Below, piece after piece: positions 1 through 6,575 of a stretch of DNA of 37,167 bases. How positions within the stretch are numbered: the first letter of the stretch is position 1; each line of letters starts with the position of its first letter. The position numbers and the translations under genes are program-made. A model generated the notes under the pieces. The model did no database searches, was not told the DNA's origin, and was given only the letters and a program-made list of their open reading frames with translations. Origin of the DNA: a virus; the IMG/VR virus record IMGVR_UViG_3300038701_003633, positions 1 to 37,167 of that record; one strand, 5' to 3'.

Positions 1-49
1 GGAAGGAAGCACGCGCCGCGGGGGGCCGGAAGGACCCAAAAAGACCCCC
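1..49. other. Left window end, GC-rich candidate cohesive-end region
   Basis: Non-coding. Holds a G+C-rich run at about 10-30 directly downstream of the stop of the minus-strand gene that ends at 50. If the two window ends are joined, this stretch plus 37084-37167 forms a gap of about 133 bp just upstream of terS, where lambda-type phages carry cos. That this is the packaging cut is inference; no overhang can be seen from the sequence alone. Confidence 0.35.
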
Positions 50-826
50 TCACCGCCTCCGGCTGGCGTACCGCATGGCTCGCGCGAGCTTTGGCGGGAA
101 GATCCGCCGCGATGTTCGCTGCGATGCCCCGAAGAAGTCGAACGTCCGGCGATAGGTCGGTGTGTCGATCTCGATCAGGACCGGCTTGATCGCCCCGGAC
201 CTGCGCCGCTCATAGACGCCCCGTCTCAACCGGCTGCTGCGCCGGGGCACGAAGTAGGTTGTCGCCCCGATCCGCGCGCCTCGAGCGGCCGAACGTGCCG
301 TCCGGTTTGCCGTGTAGCCACCTTCATCAAAGGCCTGAAGCTGAGAGAGTATCGCGACATACCGCCCGGCCGTCAGATTGCCATGCGCATTCAGCCTCAC
401 GCCCGGGGCAGGAGCGAAGAACTTGTTGCCCGCGAGAATTCCCTTTCGCTGCAGCGCCACCTCATGGCGCTTGTGCCGCCGCGTCCCGCCGAAGACAATG
501 GGGCGCAGATACTTGCCTGCCGCCACGCCCTTCCCGGCGAACTCCCTGAAGCCGATAGCCCCATGCAGATCGCGCCGATTGGCTTTCTTGTAGCGCTGCG
601 AATTCAGCGTGAAGCGCACCGGATTGCGGATGGCGCGCCGCATGTATTTCTTGTTTTCGTCGATGGTATCGAACAGCGTCCAGTTGATCGCCGTCATCAA
701 GGCCCACGGCAGTTGCTGCCGCTGGACTGTATTCATGCCCCGCTCGAACGCCCGGGCATTGGTACGCACGTCGAATTCCGGTACGAAGCCGTGGAGCGGA
801 ACGGCCGTCCGTCCAAAGCCGACCAT
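50..826 (-). CDS. Putative minor tail/virion morphogenesis protein (lambda gpZ-like)
   Basis: This 258-residue, very basic protein has no visible signal peptide or membrane segment. An N-terminal stretch around residues 40-85 (LPWALMTAINWTLFDT followed by many Lys/Arg) resembles the start of lambda minor tail protein Z and related head-tail joining proteins, in which a helix with small residues precedes a basic segment. The C-terminus ends in an Arg-rich tail. The start codon shares one base (TGATG) with the stop of the small Cys-rich gene upstream, indicating translational coupling. In the circular map it lies immediately upstream of terS, apart from the other structural genes, so its role could also be in early virion assembly or DNA binding. 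The family call is by resemblance only. Confidence 0.45.
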   Translation of the reverse strand: MVGFGRTAVPLHGFVPEFDVRTNARAFERGMNTVQRQQLPWALMTAINWTLFDTIDENKKYMRRAIRNPVRFTLNSQRYKKANRRDLHGAIGFREFAGKGVAAGKYLRPIVFGGTRRHKRHEVALQRKGILAGNKFFAPAPGVRLNAHGNLTAGRYVAILSQLQAFDEGGYTANRTARSAARGARIGATTYFVPRRSSRLRRGVYERRRSGAIKPVLIEIDTPTYRRTFDFFGASQRTSRRIFPPKLARAMRYASRRR

Positions 827-996
827 CAGGCTTTCGCCTTGGCGCCCCGCGAACGGTTCGGCTTCGCCGCCTCATGCTTGTCACAGACATCGCTTTCAAG
901 CGTCACCTTGTCATGCACGGCGCACCGGCCCGCCTTCTCGGCATTACCCTGGCGTTGAAAGGACCAGTGCCGGCAATTGAGGCAGGCGCGGCTCAT
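826..996 (-). CDS. Small Cys/His-rich protein (zinc-finger-like), paralogue of the next gene
   Basis: The 56-residue product begins MSRACLNCRHWSF and continues with AGRC and DVCDKH, giving four Cys in a C-x2-C ... C ... C-x2-H pattern that could bind one zinc ion; the tail is basic. It overlaps the upstream gene by ATGA and the downstream gene by one base (TGATG), so it is embedded in a coupled trio. The same pattern of Cys and of NC-x-HW occurs in the neighbour encoded at 993-1301, which suggests a tandem duplication. No function is recognised; nucleic-acid or protein binding through a zinc knuckle is an inference. Confidence 0.7.
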   Translation of the reverse strand: MSRACLNCRHWSFQRQGNAEKAGRCAVHDKVTLESDVCDKHEAAKPNRSRGAKAKA

Positions 997-1301
997 GACG
1001 CGCCCTTTCCGCTCTTGCCTTTGCCGCCCCGGGTGAAGACCTTCGACAGCAGGCCGGTCTTGGCCTCGGCGGGGGCGCTGTCGCCGCTGGCCGCATCGGC
1101 TTCCGAGTCGGCCTGCCCGGACGGCACGTGGCCGCCACAGACATCATTGGCGGCGGTCAGCGGCCATTGCGCACGGCCGGAGCGCTCATCGATCTCGACG
1201 ACCGCTTGCGGCGGCAAGGCCCGGCATTGCCCGGCCCGGTCGGCGCCCCGCCCGTCGCGGGGGTCGCGCCAGTGCACGCAGTTGCGGCAGGCATCAGCCA
1301 T
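993..1301 (-). CDS. Small Cys-rich protein (zinc-finger-like)
   Basis: This 102-residue protein opens with MADACRNCVHW and has AGQC about 15 residues later and NDVCGGH at about residue 53, again four Cys plus His, then a low-complexity Ala/Ser/Glu-rich and finally Lys/Gly-rich basic tail. The motif spacing matches the 56-residue neighbour except for an insertion of about 20 residues between the third and fourth Cys. It is the first gene after the terminator at 1335-1370, so it needs either read-through or its own promoter. Similar small Cys proteins occur in phages of Alphaproteobacteria; no function is known to me. Confidence 0.65.
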   Translation of the reverse strand: MADACRNCVHWRDPRDGRGADRAGQCRALPPQAVVEIDERSGRAQWPLTAANDVCGGHVPSGQADSEADAASGDSAPAEAKTGLLSKVFTRGGKGKSGKGAS

Positions 1302-1334
1302 GGCAAACTCCTGTCGGTTGGATCAAGGGTGAAA

Positions 1335-1370
1335 TGAAAAACCCGCCAACGGCGGTGCCGGGCGGGTTCT
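1335..1370 (-). terminator. Rho-independent terminator (leftward)
   Basis: An 8-bp stem AACCCGCC / GGCGGGTT (1340-1347 with 1361-1368) is followed, reading leftward, by GGGTTTTTCATTT. It stands 70-100 bp downstream of the stop codon at 1440 and would end, or attenuate, transcription from the replication genes before the small Cys genes. Confidence 0.7.
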
Positions 1371-1439
1371 CGAGGGCGCAACTCTGCGACCTGATGCATT
1401 TGATACGCTGCCGAGGCCCCCGGCGTCAACCCTGCGCCA

Positions 1440-2159
1440 TCAAATTCGAAAATGCCGCGCCAGATCCCATGCCCCCTGCAACAACAGCACACGCCGCGCG
1501 CCTTTCACGTAATCCCTTTTGTCCAATGGGAATTCCCGCGACAGGCTGAAGTCATCAATGGGCCGGTCCAGGATAACAACCCAGTCGACAATTCTCTGCA
1601 CGGCGGGGGCACAAAACGATTCTCTCGCGATGGAATAGGCCTTGGCGGCATCCGCGCCATGGATTAGCGCCTGCATCATGTCACCGGCCCCGCCGCCCTG
1701 CACCCGGGGCCGCTCCAGATCAACCGAGCCACAGCCGATCAGACGGGCCATGTGCAGATCATGAAACAGCGACAGGGCCGACAATTGCCTAGGCGATATC
1801 CATCCCGGATTGCGGCCCCGCCCCGCCGCCATCTCACCCAGCTGCGCGGTCGGCGCCAGGGCGCGCAACACGCGGCCATCGCGCACCATTCCCGTGGCCA
1901 GCGCCGTGCAGGCCTGGACAAAGTCGATACCGCTGGTCCGGGCATAATCATCGGCAATGGACCGCAGCGCGGACAGCCTTGCCTTGGCCGCCTCCCGTTC
2001 GGCGATCTGCTCCGGCGTGGGCTCGGACAGCCGCGCGATCCGGCGCGGCGGCACGGCATCATCGGCATAGCTGGCGGCGAGACGCGGCCCGTCAACTGGC
2101 GTCTCGGTGCGGGCGTCCAGCGCGGCCCGCGCTCTGGCCGAAGCCTTAAGCTGCGTCAT
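1440..2159 (-). CDS. Conserved phage protein of unknown function downstream of the replication initiator
   Basis: The 239-residue product overlaps the end of the replication initiator gene by 14 bases, so the two are co-translated. Residues about 50-110 are Ala/Arg-rich helices. The C-terminal half contains an all-helical region with DLERPRVQGGGAGDMM and ends in a helix LLLQGAWDLARHFRI. That C-terminal pattern recalls the DUF6456-type domain of some alphaproteobacterial regulators, but the resemblance is weak. Given its place behind an O-like initiator it could be a helicase loader or replication partner (lambda gpP position), though no AAA or loader motif is visible. Treat as unknown. Confidence 0.7.
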   Translation of the reverse strand: MTQLKASARARAALDARTETPVDGPRLAASYADDAVPPRRIARLSEPTPEQIAEREAAKARLSALRSIADDYARTSGIDFVQACTALATGMVRDGRVLRALAPTAQLGEMAAGRGRNPGWISPRQLSALSLFHDLHMARLIGCGSVDLERPRVQGGGAGDMMQALIHGADAAKAYSIARESFCAPAVQRIVDWVVILDRPIDDFSLSREFPLDKRDYVKGARRVLLLQGAWDLARHFRI

Positions 2160-3147
2160 TCAATCGCTCCTCGATTTCGGGTTTCAATTCCACGCTCCAC
2201 GGGTCGGCCTCCGGGCGGCTGATCCGCCTCTTGCCGATGGCCCTTTCCACCCCGTCCGGCGTCCAGCACCGCACGGTCAGGCCCAGATGCTCCATCGCCC
2301 CGGTCAGATACCGGCGCACCGCATCGCCGCCGTCGAACGTGGTCAGCGACAGCGTTCCGGTCGCCTCATCCCGGGTCACGGTGAAGCGCCCGATCAGGCC
2401 ACGCAGTGTGGCGGGTTTCTGATATCCGTTCAGCGCGGCGATCAGAACGGCCCGGTCGGCCGGCGGCAGGGCGTCCAGCTCCGGCCGGATCTCCGACAAG
2501 GTGACAGCTGGCGGTGGCGGTGGCGGCGGCGCAGGCGGAGCGGCCCGTTTCCGGCGCTTGCCGGTGGAGCGCGATGGCTTCGGCAAGGCTCCGTCCCGGT
2601 CAGCCTCTTTTGCCCCGTCTGGCGAACCGGCCGCCCGCCCGTTTCCATCGGAAGCGGGCGAGCCGGTTCGATCGCCTGCCTCTCCTGATGGATCGCTGTG
2701 GGGGGTAAGGGGGGATTCGTTAGAAGACTCGTTCTTGTTGTGACCGGAGTCGTCACAATCGATGTGATCACTGTCGTCACAACGCGATGTGACCGTGCGG
2801 TCACAATGAGCAGATGCAGCATTTTCGCTTTCAGATACGTCGCCATCGCTTTCCGGTGGCCGATCGACGTCCAGTTTCACCCGATAGGATGACGACGCCG
2901 CCGCGTGTTTTCCGGCGTGTTTTTCTACCCATCCAAGCTTCACCAGCCGCGCGATCGAGCGATTCACCGTTTCGCGCGCCGCGCCAGCCCGTTCGGCCAG
3001 CGTGTCCTGCTTCACCCGCGCCCAGCCTGAATCATTGGTAAAAGTGCCGAGCGCGCAAAGCACGCGTAGATCCATCGGCTTTAATGCGCCACTGGCCGCG
3101 TCGGCCAATGCCCCGGCCGGAATGACGGAAAGTCGCGGCCCGCTCAT
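2146..3147 (-). CDS. Phage replication initiation protein, winged-helix N-terminus (lambda O-like)
   Basis: This 333-residue protein has a winged helix-turn-helix at residues about 22-90 (FTNDSGWARVKQDTLAERAG, then ETVNRSIARLVKLGWVE), the arrangement of lambda O-type and other phage initiators. Residues 105-150 are hydrophilic with repeated Cys-Asp/His pairs (CDDSDHIDCDDSGH) and are encoded by the iteron-like repeats at 2738-2806. A Pro-rich linker of about ten prolines follows near residue 205. A helical C-terminal domain (about 215-333, DALPPADRAVLIAALNGY) would contact the helicase loader or DNA. The start has a purine-rich AGGAAAGGA upstream. The promoter region (3148-3215) is shared divergently with the toxin gene. 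Initiator function is inferred from the N-terminal domain and the embedded repeats. Confidence 0.7.
   Translation of the reverse strand: MSGPRLSVIPAGALADAASGALKPMDLRVLCALGTFTNDSGWARVKQDTLAERAGAARETVNRSIARLVKLGWVEKHAGKHAAASSSYRVKLDVDRPPESDGDVSESENAASAHCDRTVTSRCDDSDHIDCDDSGHNKNESSNESPLTPHSDPSGEAGDRTGSPASDGNGRAAGSPDGAKEADRDGALPKPSRSTGKRRKRAAPPAPPPPPPPAVTLSEIRPELDALPPADRAVLIAALNGYQKPATLRGLIGRFTVTRDEATGTLSLTTFDGGDAVRRYLTGAMEHLGLTVRCWTPDGVERAIGKRRISRPEADPWSVELKPEIEERLNDAA
2714..2806. repeat. Candidate replication origin: three iteron-like dyads plus GANTC cluster inside the initiator gene
   Basis: Three imperfect inverted repeats of the form TGTGAC-N6/7-GTCACA lie at 2739-2757, 2763-2781 and 2788-2805, spaced 24-25 bp. 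The second has TGTGAT as its left arm. Flanking them on the left are GANTC motifs at 2714-2718 and 2726-2730, with a third inside the first dyad (2747-2751). Placement of dyadic iterons in the middle of the initiator gene is the lambda ori arrangement. The flank 2713-2740 is somewhat less G+C-rich than its surroundings. Confidence 0.55.
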
Positions 3148-3215
3148 GACGCCATCCTTTCCTGTGGAAGAGCAGCGTCCGGCGGGGTTGCGGCGCGGCG
3201 GAAACGGGTAAATTG

Positions 3216-3229
3216 ATCGGCATGCCGAT
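3216..3229. promoter_or_regulatory. Perfect 14-bp palindrome on the toxin start codon
   Basis: ATCGGCATGCCGAT is a perfect palindrome whose centre is the ATG at 3222-3224. It lies in the divergent region between the initiator gene and the PemK/MazF-like gene. It could be an operator for both or form a start-occluding hairpin. The function is inferred. Confidence 0.45.
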
Positions 3230-3635
3230 TCTCTATCCCCTTCCGCCCGGCACGATTGTGCTCTGCGATTACAGCCGCGGCGGATTTCAACCGCCGGAAA
3301 TGGTCAAGCGCCGTCCCGCCCTGATCATCTCGCCGCGCCTGCCGCATCGCGACGGCCTGTGCAGCGTCGTTCCGCTGTCCACCACACCCCCGCCGAAAGC
3401 CGTGGAATATGTTGTGGAGATCAATCTGGACGAGGCCCCGCCAGAGCCGTTTCAGGACACGCAGCTCTGGGCAAAATGCGATATGGTGGCGACGGTCAGC
3501 TTTGCCCGCCTGGAAATGTTTCGCGGCCCGCGCCTGCCCGGCGGCCAGCGGAAATACATCAAACCGAAACTGCCGCCCGACGTGTTTCTGACCGTGCAAC
3601 AGGGCGTCCTCGCCGGTCTGGGATTGCCGCGTTAG
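3222..3635 (+). CDS. PemK/MazF-family toxin-like protein (orphan)
   Basis: This product of about 137 residues resembles PemK/MazF-type mRNA interferases: the beta-barrel start PPGTIVLCDYS, then KRRPALIISPRL and CSVVPLSTTP, followed by late strands and a C-terminal helix. Enzymes of this family cut single-stranded mRNA at short motifs. I chose ATG at 3222 (MPILYP); a TTG at 3213 would add three residues. It is the only sizeable plus-strand gene within the otherwise leftward block and has its own terminator. No antitoxin gene (AbrB or RHH type, normally just upstream) is visible; the upstream neighbour is the divergent initiator. It could be a stabilisation or anti-phage gene, or a family member used for regulation. 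Lower coupling to neighbours suggests independent acquisition. Confidence 0.75.
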   Translation: MPILYPLPPGTIVLCDYSRGGFQPPEMVKRRPALIISPRLPHRDGLCSVVPLSTTPPPKAVEYVVEINLDEAPPEPFQDTQLWAKCDMVATVSFARLEMFRGPRLPGGQRKYIKPKLPPDVFLTVQQGVLAGLGLPR

Positions 3636-3636
3636 C

Positions 3637-3758
3637 TTGCAATCCGCCGCTGCGGCGTATATATCAGGCGCGATTGCTCGTGCGGCAACGCATTGAGCCT
3701 CAAGACCCTGCAAAGGGCAGACCCCGCCAGGTGAACACAAACCGGGCGGGGTTTTCTT
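3637..3758 (+). ncRNA. Candidate small RNA behind the toxin gene
   Basis: Between convergent genes lie a promoter-like pair, TTGCAA (3637-3642) and TATATC (3660-3665) with a 17-bp spacer, then about 85 bp of structured sequence (CCCT-GCAA-AGGG hairpin near 3706-3717, TTGAG-C-CTCAA inverted repeat near 3693-3703), ending at the terminator at 3721-3758. The predicted transcript would start near 3672. It may simply be the 3' end of the toxin mRNA. Confidence 0.3.
3721..3758 (+). terminator. Rho-independent terminator of the toxin transcript
   Basis: Stem ACCCCGCC / GGCGGGGT (3721-3728 with 3745-3752), followed by TTTCTTTT on the plus strand. Reading leftward there is no T-run after the stem, so it is mainly a rightward terminator. 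Confidence 0.85.
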
Positions 3759-3772
3759 TTGTCCGAAGACCG

Positions 3773-4966
3773 TCACGCCGCCCTCCCCGCACCGCGATTC
3801 TGCAGGCGAAAACGCGGAATCCCGGCCTCGCTGTGAATGGGGCCCAGCACCCGGTCGATCGCCGCCGCCTTATGGCTCGCACAATAGGACCGGCCCTCGA
3901 CGGTCGGTGCGCAACAGAAGTGGAAATCCGCCTCGCCGGGCTGACCGACCGGCCAGCGGCATTGCCTCGGTTCCAGATCCAGCACCGGGTCGGACAGGGA
4001 GGGCACAGCCCGGCCCTCCGTCTTTTTCAGATACGCCGCGGTCAGCGCCTCCCCCAACTGAACATCCGGATCACTATCGGCCGGCACGGCGCGGCGCGCC
4101 GCCGCGCCATTGAACTCGCTCACCTTGCGCGTGCGGGGCACGTACCAGCCGTGACGGATCGCCTCCAGACGGCAGGCATCCGCCGACCGGCCGGGCAGCA
4201 AACTCCCCAGCTGGCGCATGGTCGGCCCGCGCGGACAGGCTGCCTTCAGTACGGCCAGCTCCTCCTCGCTCCAACAGTTGACGGGGGTAATCAAAGCCTG
4301 CCCCGTCAGCGCATCCCCGGTCAGGCCCGAGACCAGATCCGGATCGCGGGGCGGTCCGTCGGCCAGACGCTGGTCGTGATAGGGACAGGCCTTTTTCAAC
4401 CGGCTGACAATGGCGGACACGCCCAGTGCCCGCCATCCAGAGCACAGCAGGCGTTTCAGGCTGGCGCGGGCATTGGACCGGCTCACCGACCAGCCAAGCG
4501 CGATGTGAATATCCAGCACGTCGCGGTCATTGACCTCTGACAGGGCCAGCGCCACCGACCAGCGCGCCTCGGACATGGCGCGGCCCGTTGCGCCGGCAAC
4601 GCTCCGGCCCGGCAGGGTCAGGATATCGTCGCGCGACAGCACACAGGTCTCTGCCGCACAGGCGGCGGCGCACAGGCGTTGCGTATTGGAAAACAGCGCC
4701 GGATCGGAGGAGGAGTCAGACGCCGCAGATTTCCCGCTATCTGCGGCGCAGCGCACGCCACGGACCGCCTCACTGGAATCCGGCGCGCGTGCCGGCGTTG
4801 ACGCCGCACCGCGCTTCTCCGCCAGGCCCAGCTTCTGCGCCCTCACCCGGCAGCCCACCATATCGCGGCCCGGCAGGCCGTCCGCAATCCAGCGATAGGT
4901 CCGCCCCGCCGCGCGGCCCTCGCGCAGCACAGCATCTTCTTGTGCTGTCCATCGCTTCCGGGTCAT
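3773..4966 (-). CDS. GcrA-like regulator with two Myb-like HTHs and a DnaA-IV-like domain
   Basis: The 397-residue product starts at the ATG that overlaps the upstream stop by ATGA (MTRKRW); a start 33 bases upstream is possible. Domains in order: Myb/SANT-like HTH at residues 3-50 (RWTAQEDAVL ... WIADGLPGRD); a Ser/Ala-rich linker; a region at about 110-185 that resembles DnaA domain IV (ARWSVALALSEVNDRDVLDI); a second Myb-like HTH at 231-276 (CWSEEELAVLK ... LGSLLPGRSADA); and at 334-370 the Cys/His motif of GcrA C-termini (QCRWPVGQPGEADFHFC, then YCASH). Cellular GcrA binds sigma70 and activates promoters carrying CcrM-methylated GANTC sites. The extra DNA-binding domains make this much longer than usual GcrA (about 170-180 residues). 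A role in timing phage transcription or replication with the host cell cycle is inference. Confidence 0.75.
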   Translation of the reverse strand: MTRKRWTAQEDAVLREGRAAGRTYRWIADGLPGRDMVGCRVRAQKLGLAEKRGAASTPARAPDSSEAVRGVRCAADSGKSAASDSSSDPALFSNTQRLCAAACAAETCVLSRDDILTLPGRSVAGATGRAMSEARWSVALALSEVNDRDVLDIHIALGWSVSRSNARASLKRLLCSGWRALGVSAIVSRLKKACPYHDQRLADGPPRDPDLVSGLTGDALTGQALITPVNCWSEEELAVLKAACPRGPTMRQLGSLLPGRSADACRLEAIRHGWYVPRTRKVSEFNGAAARRAVPADSDPDVQLGEALTAAYLKKTEGRAVPSLSDPVLDLEPRQCRWPVGQPGEADFHFCCAPTVEGRSYCASHKAAAIDRVLGPIHSEAGIPRFRLQNRGAGRAA

Positions 4967-5679
4967 GCCGCCACCTTCATTGTCTTCGCCGTGCGGCACC
5001 GGCCCGATTCCGTCCCGGTAATCTGTGCCGTCCCACTCCCCCGTCCCAAACCACCCGATAGCGTATCCTTGTGGGTGGTTTGGGAGGGGGTGTGGGCAGG
5101 CTCTGGCGGCCCTGATAATTCACCCGGTGTCGCCACCGACCAGCCAAGGCGGAACGCCTTGCCAAGCGCCGCATCGCGGGTCCGGCCCGGCAGGCGGCTG
5201 GCGATAGCGGCGTAGCTTTCGCCGCGCGCCAGCCCGGCGCGTAACGTGTCCAGCTCGGCACGGGTCCAGGAATTCTCCAGCCGGGCCTGACGGGGCGTCG
5301 AGGGACGCACCGGCACGGGCGCCAGTCGAGTCGCGTCGCCGGGCGCTGCCGCCTGGATCGCCGCTACGGCCAGATCCCATTCGGCATCGTCGGGATAGCC
5401 CATATCCAGGCACCGCCCCATCATCTTGCGAGCCGCCACCACCGAGGGATAAAAGCCCAGCAGCGCCGCAATATCTGGCGCATCGCGGTCATTGATCTCG
5501 GCCAGGGACAGGCAGATCGCCCACCGGGCGCGCATCATGTAATGCCCCAGCCTGCCGGCCAAAACGCGGCCGCGCGCGGTCCGCACCATCGCCTCATCCA
5601 GATCAAAATGTGCCGCCACCGCCGCAAAGGCAGCATCGGCCTGACGTGGCGTGAACCAGATATGATCTGTCGCAGGCAT
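4963..5679 (-). CDS. DNA-binding protein: DnaA-domain-IV-like HTH plus Myb-like HTH
   Basis: In this 238-residue protein, residues about 20-92 follow the DnaA domain IV pattern (VAAHFDLDEAMV, an Arg-rich helix, ARWAICLSLAEINDRDAPDI, then LLGFYPSVVAARK), but the protein has no AAA+ ATPase. Residues 138-182 are a Myb/SANT-like HTH (SWTRAELDTLRAGLARGES ... RLPGRTRDAA) like those in the following GcrA-like gene, so the two genes share both domain types and probably arose by duplication and fusion. Residues about 195-220 are encoded by a palindromic repeat inserted near the 3' end. A strong Shine-Dalgarno (GGGAGG) precedes the start, and the stop overlaps the next ATG (ATGA). DnaA-box binding to help phage replication or transcription is inference. 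Confidence 0.7.
   Translation of the reverse strand: MPATDHIWFTPRQADAAFAAVAAHFDLDEAMVRTARGRVLAGRLGHYMMRARWAICLSLAEINDRDAPDIAALLGFYPSVVAARKMMGRCLDMGYPDDAEWDLAVAAIQAAAPGDATRLAPVPVRPSTPRQARLENSWTRAELDTLRAGLARGESYAAIASRLPGRTRDAALGKAFRLGWSVATPGELSGPPEPAHTPSQTTHKDTLSGGLGRGSGTAQITGTESGRCRTAKTMKVAA
5021..5096 (-). repeat. Palindromic interspersed element, copy 1 (inverted, diverged)
   Basis: On the minus strand this reads like copies 2 and 3: a CCCACxCCCCCTCCCAA arm, an ACCACCC/GGGTGGT inner arm, a complementary GGGAC-GGGGGAGTGGG arm and the common trailer GACGGCACAGAT. It lies inside the coding region of the DnaA-IV/Myb-like protein and is translated (PAHTPSQTTHKDTLSGG) without breaking the frame. 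Confidence 0.75.
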
Positions 5680-5864
5680 CAGGAACGCCCTCCCGTATCG
5701 AAGCCGCCGGTGAAATCGTCATCGTGGTCCAGCGGCTCGGGAAACTCCCGTCCCGCCCGAAACGGCGCGCGGTCAACGGGCCGCGCCCGGCGCGGATCAA
5801 AGCCGGGCAAATCGCCTTGCGTGAACTCGTCGCGCGGCACGGTGAACGTGTCATTCATGGCCAT
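5679..5864 (-). CDS. Small acidic hypothetical protein
   Basis: The start MAMNDTF is preceded by AAGGAG eight bases upstream, a clear Shine-Dalgarno, so I prefer it to longer in-frame starts that run into the repeat element. The product has 61 residues, is rich in Asp, Arg and Pro, and ends DDDFTGGFDTGG; no domain is recognised. Its stop shares one base with the start of the DnaA-IV/Myb-like gene (TGATG). Its 5' end overlaps the C-terminus of the preceding gene by 14 bases. Confidence 0.6.
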   Translation of the reverse strand: MAMNDTFTVPRDEFTQGDLPGFDPRRARPVDRAPFRAGREFPEPLDHDDDFTGGFDTGGRS

Positions 5865-6318
5865 TTGTTTCTCCTTCAGAGTCATCCCGGCCTTCCGGCC
5901 GGGCAGAGCGGTTCCGGCCCACTCCCCCTCCCAAGCCACCCACAAGCCCATGATGGCCGGGTGGTTGGGAGGGGGCGTGGGACGGCACAGATTTCGTTGT
6001 CGAGGAGCGCTTCAGCTCCTCCTGCTTTAGCCACACGACCCGCGCCAGCGCCCCGCAGGCCGAACGCGCGGCCTCCGGTGCTGTCGCGAGATCGTGAAAA
6101 GAAAACTTGCAATCGGGGTCGGCCCCGATCAGCGCATTGACCGGATCGATCGCCTCGCGCGCCGCCTCCAGGGCGACGCCGCCGAGCCCGCGCCGCTCGG
6201 ACACCAGCCAGATGCCCTCGATGCGGGCGGCATCGCCCTCGATAAACCGGACATCGGCCAGCAGAACGCAGTGGCCATAGACAAAGGACAGCGCGAATAT
6301 CTCGGCGGGGGCGGTCAT
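5851..6318 (-). CDS. Hypothetical protein extended by a palindromic repeat at its C-terminus
   Basis: This 155-residue protein has about 108 residues of ordinary protein (IFALSFVYGHCVLLADVRF at the start, a helical middle with ALEAAREAIDPVNALIG, then ARVVWLKQEELKRSSTT). It then runs through palindromic repeat copy 2 (VPSHAPSQPPGHHGLVGGLG) to a polar tail. The compositional break at about residue 109 coincides with the repeat border, so the ancestral protein probably ended near there. The start overlaps the upstream stop by ATGA. Function unknown. Confidence 0.65.
   Translation of the reverse strand: MTAPAEIFALSFVYGHCVLLADVRFIEGDAARIEGIWLVSERRGLGGVALEAAREAIDPVNALIGADPDCKFSFHDLATAPEAARSACGALARVVWLKQEELKRSSTTKSVPSHAPSQPPGHHGLVGGLGGGVGRNRSARPEGRDDSEGETNGHE
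5909..5995 (+). repeat. Palindromic interspersed element, copy 2
   Basis: This 87-bp copy differs from copy 3 at two positions only. Outer arms CCCAC/GTGGG (5918-5922 with 5977-5981) enclose CTCCC/GGGAG-rich and CCACCC/GGGTGG inner arms, giving a hairpin of about 24 paired bases with a short apex. The upstream neighbour is another hairpin, CCCGGCC-TTCC-GGCCGGG (5886-5903). The copy is translated as the tail of the gene at 5851-6318. Confidence 0.9.
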
Positions 6319-6575
6319 AGATTCCCCCCGAACAGATCTTTTCGCCGGACCTCCGGCGCGCGGGTCTCCGGATCTGGCAGTTTCAGATCCTTGCCCGCCC
6401 GGGCATTGAAGGCAGCCTCGCCCTGGGCGCGATGCGCCGCGCAGACGTGAATTTCGTCACACACCTTGCCGTGCAGATAGACATTGTAGCCAAGCGTGGG
6501 CCGCTCGCCGCAGCCCGCGACGTGGCACCAGCGGCGCTCCGTTCCCGGCGCAGGAGTGGCAAGGCGGCTATTCAT
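6315..6575 (-). CDS. Small hypothetical protein with Cys/His motif
   Basis: The start MNSRLATP is chosen because its ATG overlaps the stop of the membrane protein gene upstream (ATGA). The 86-residue product contains WCHVAGCGERPT, then VCDEIHVCAAH, so four Cys and two His could form a zinc site, followed by a charged tail. The stop overlaps the next ATG (ATGA). The motif resembles small phage zinc-finger proteins of unknown role. Confidence 0.65.
   Translation of the reverse strand: MNSRLATPAPGTERRWCHVAGCGERPTLGYNVYLHGKVCDEIHVCAAHRAQGEAAFNARAGKDLKLPDPETRAPEVRRKDLFGGNL

Noticed and set aside
2505-2545. Microsatellite-like GGT/GGC repeat
   Set aside because: It is explained as the codons of a polyproline linker in the replication initiator.
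2738-2806. CRP-binding sites (TGTGA ... TCACA)
   Set aside because: The half sites match, but the spacing is 8-9 bp, not 6, and the sites lie inside a gene in a regular array, which fits iterons better than CRP operators.
3359-4540. Long plus-strand frame running from the toxin gene across the GcrA-like gene
   Set aside because: It crosses a strong terminator and two well-supported genes in other frames.
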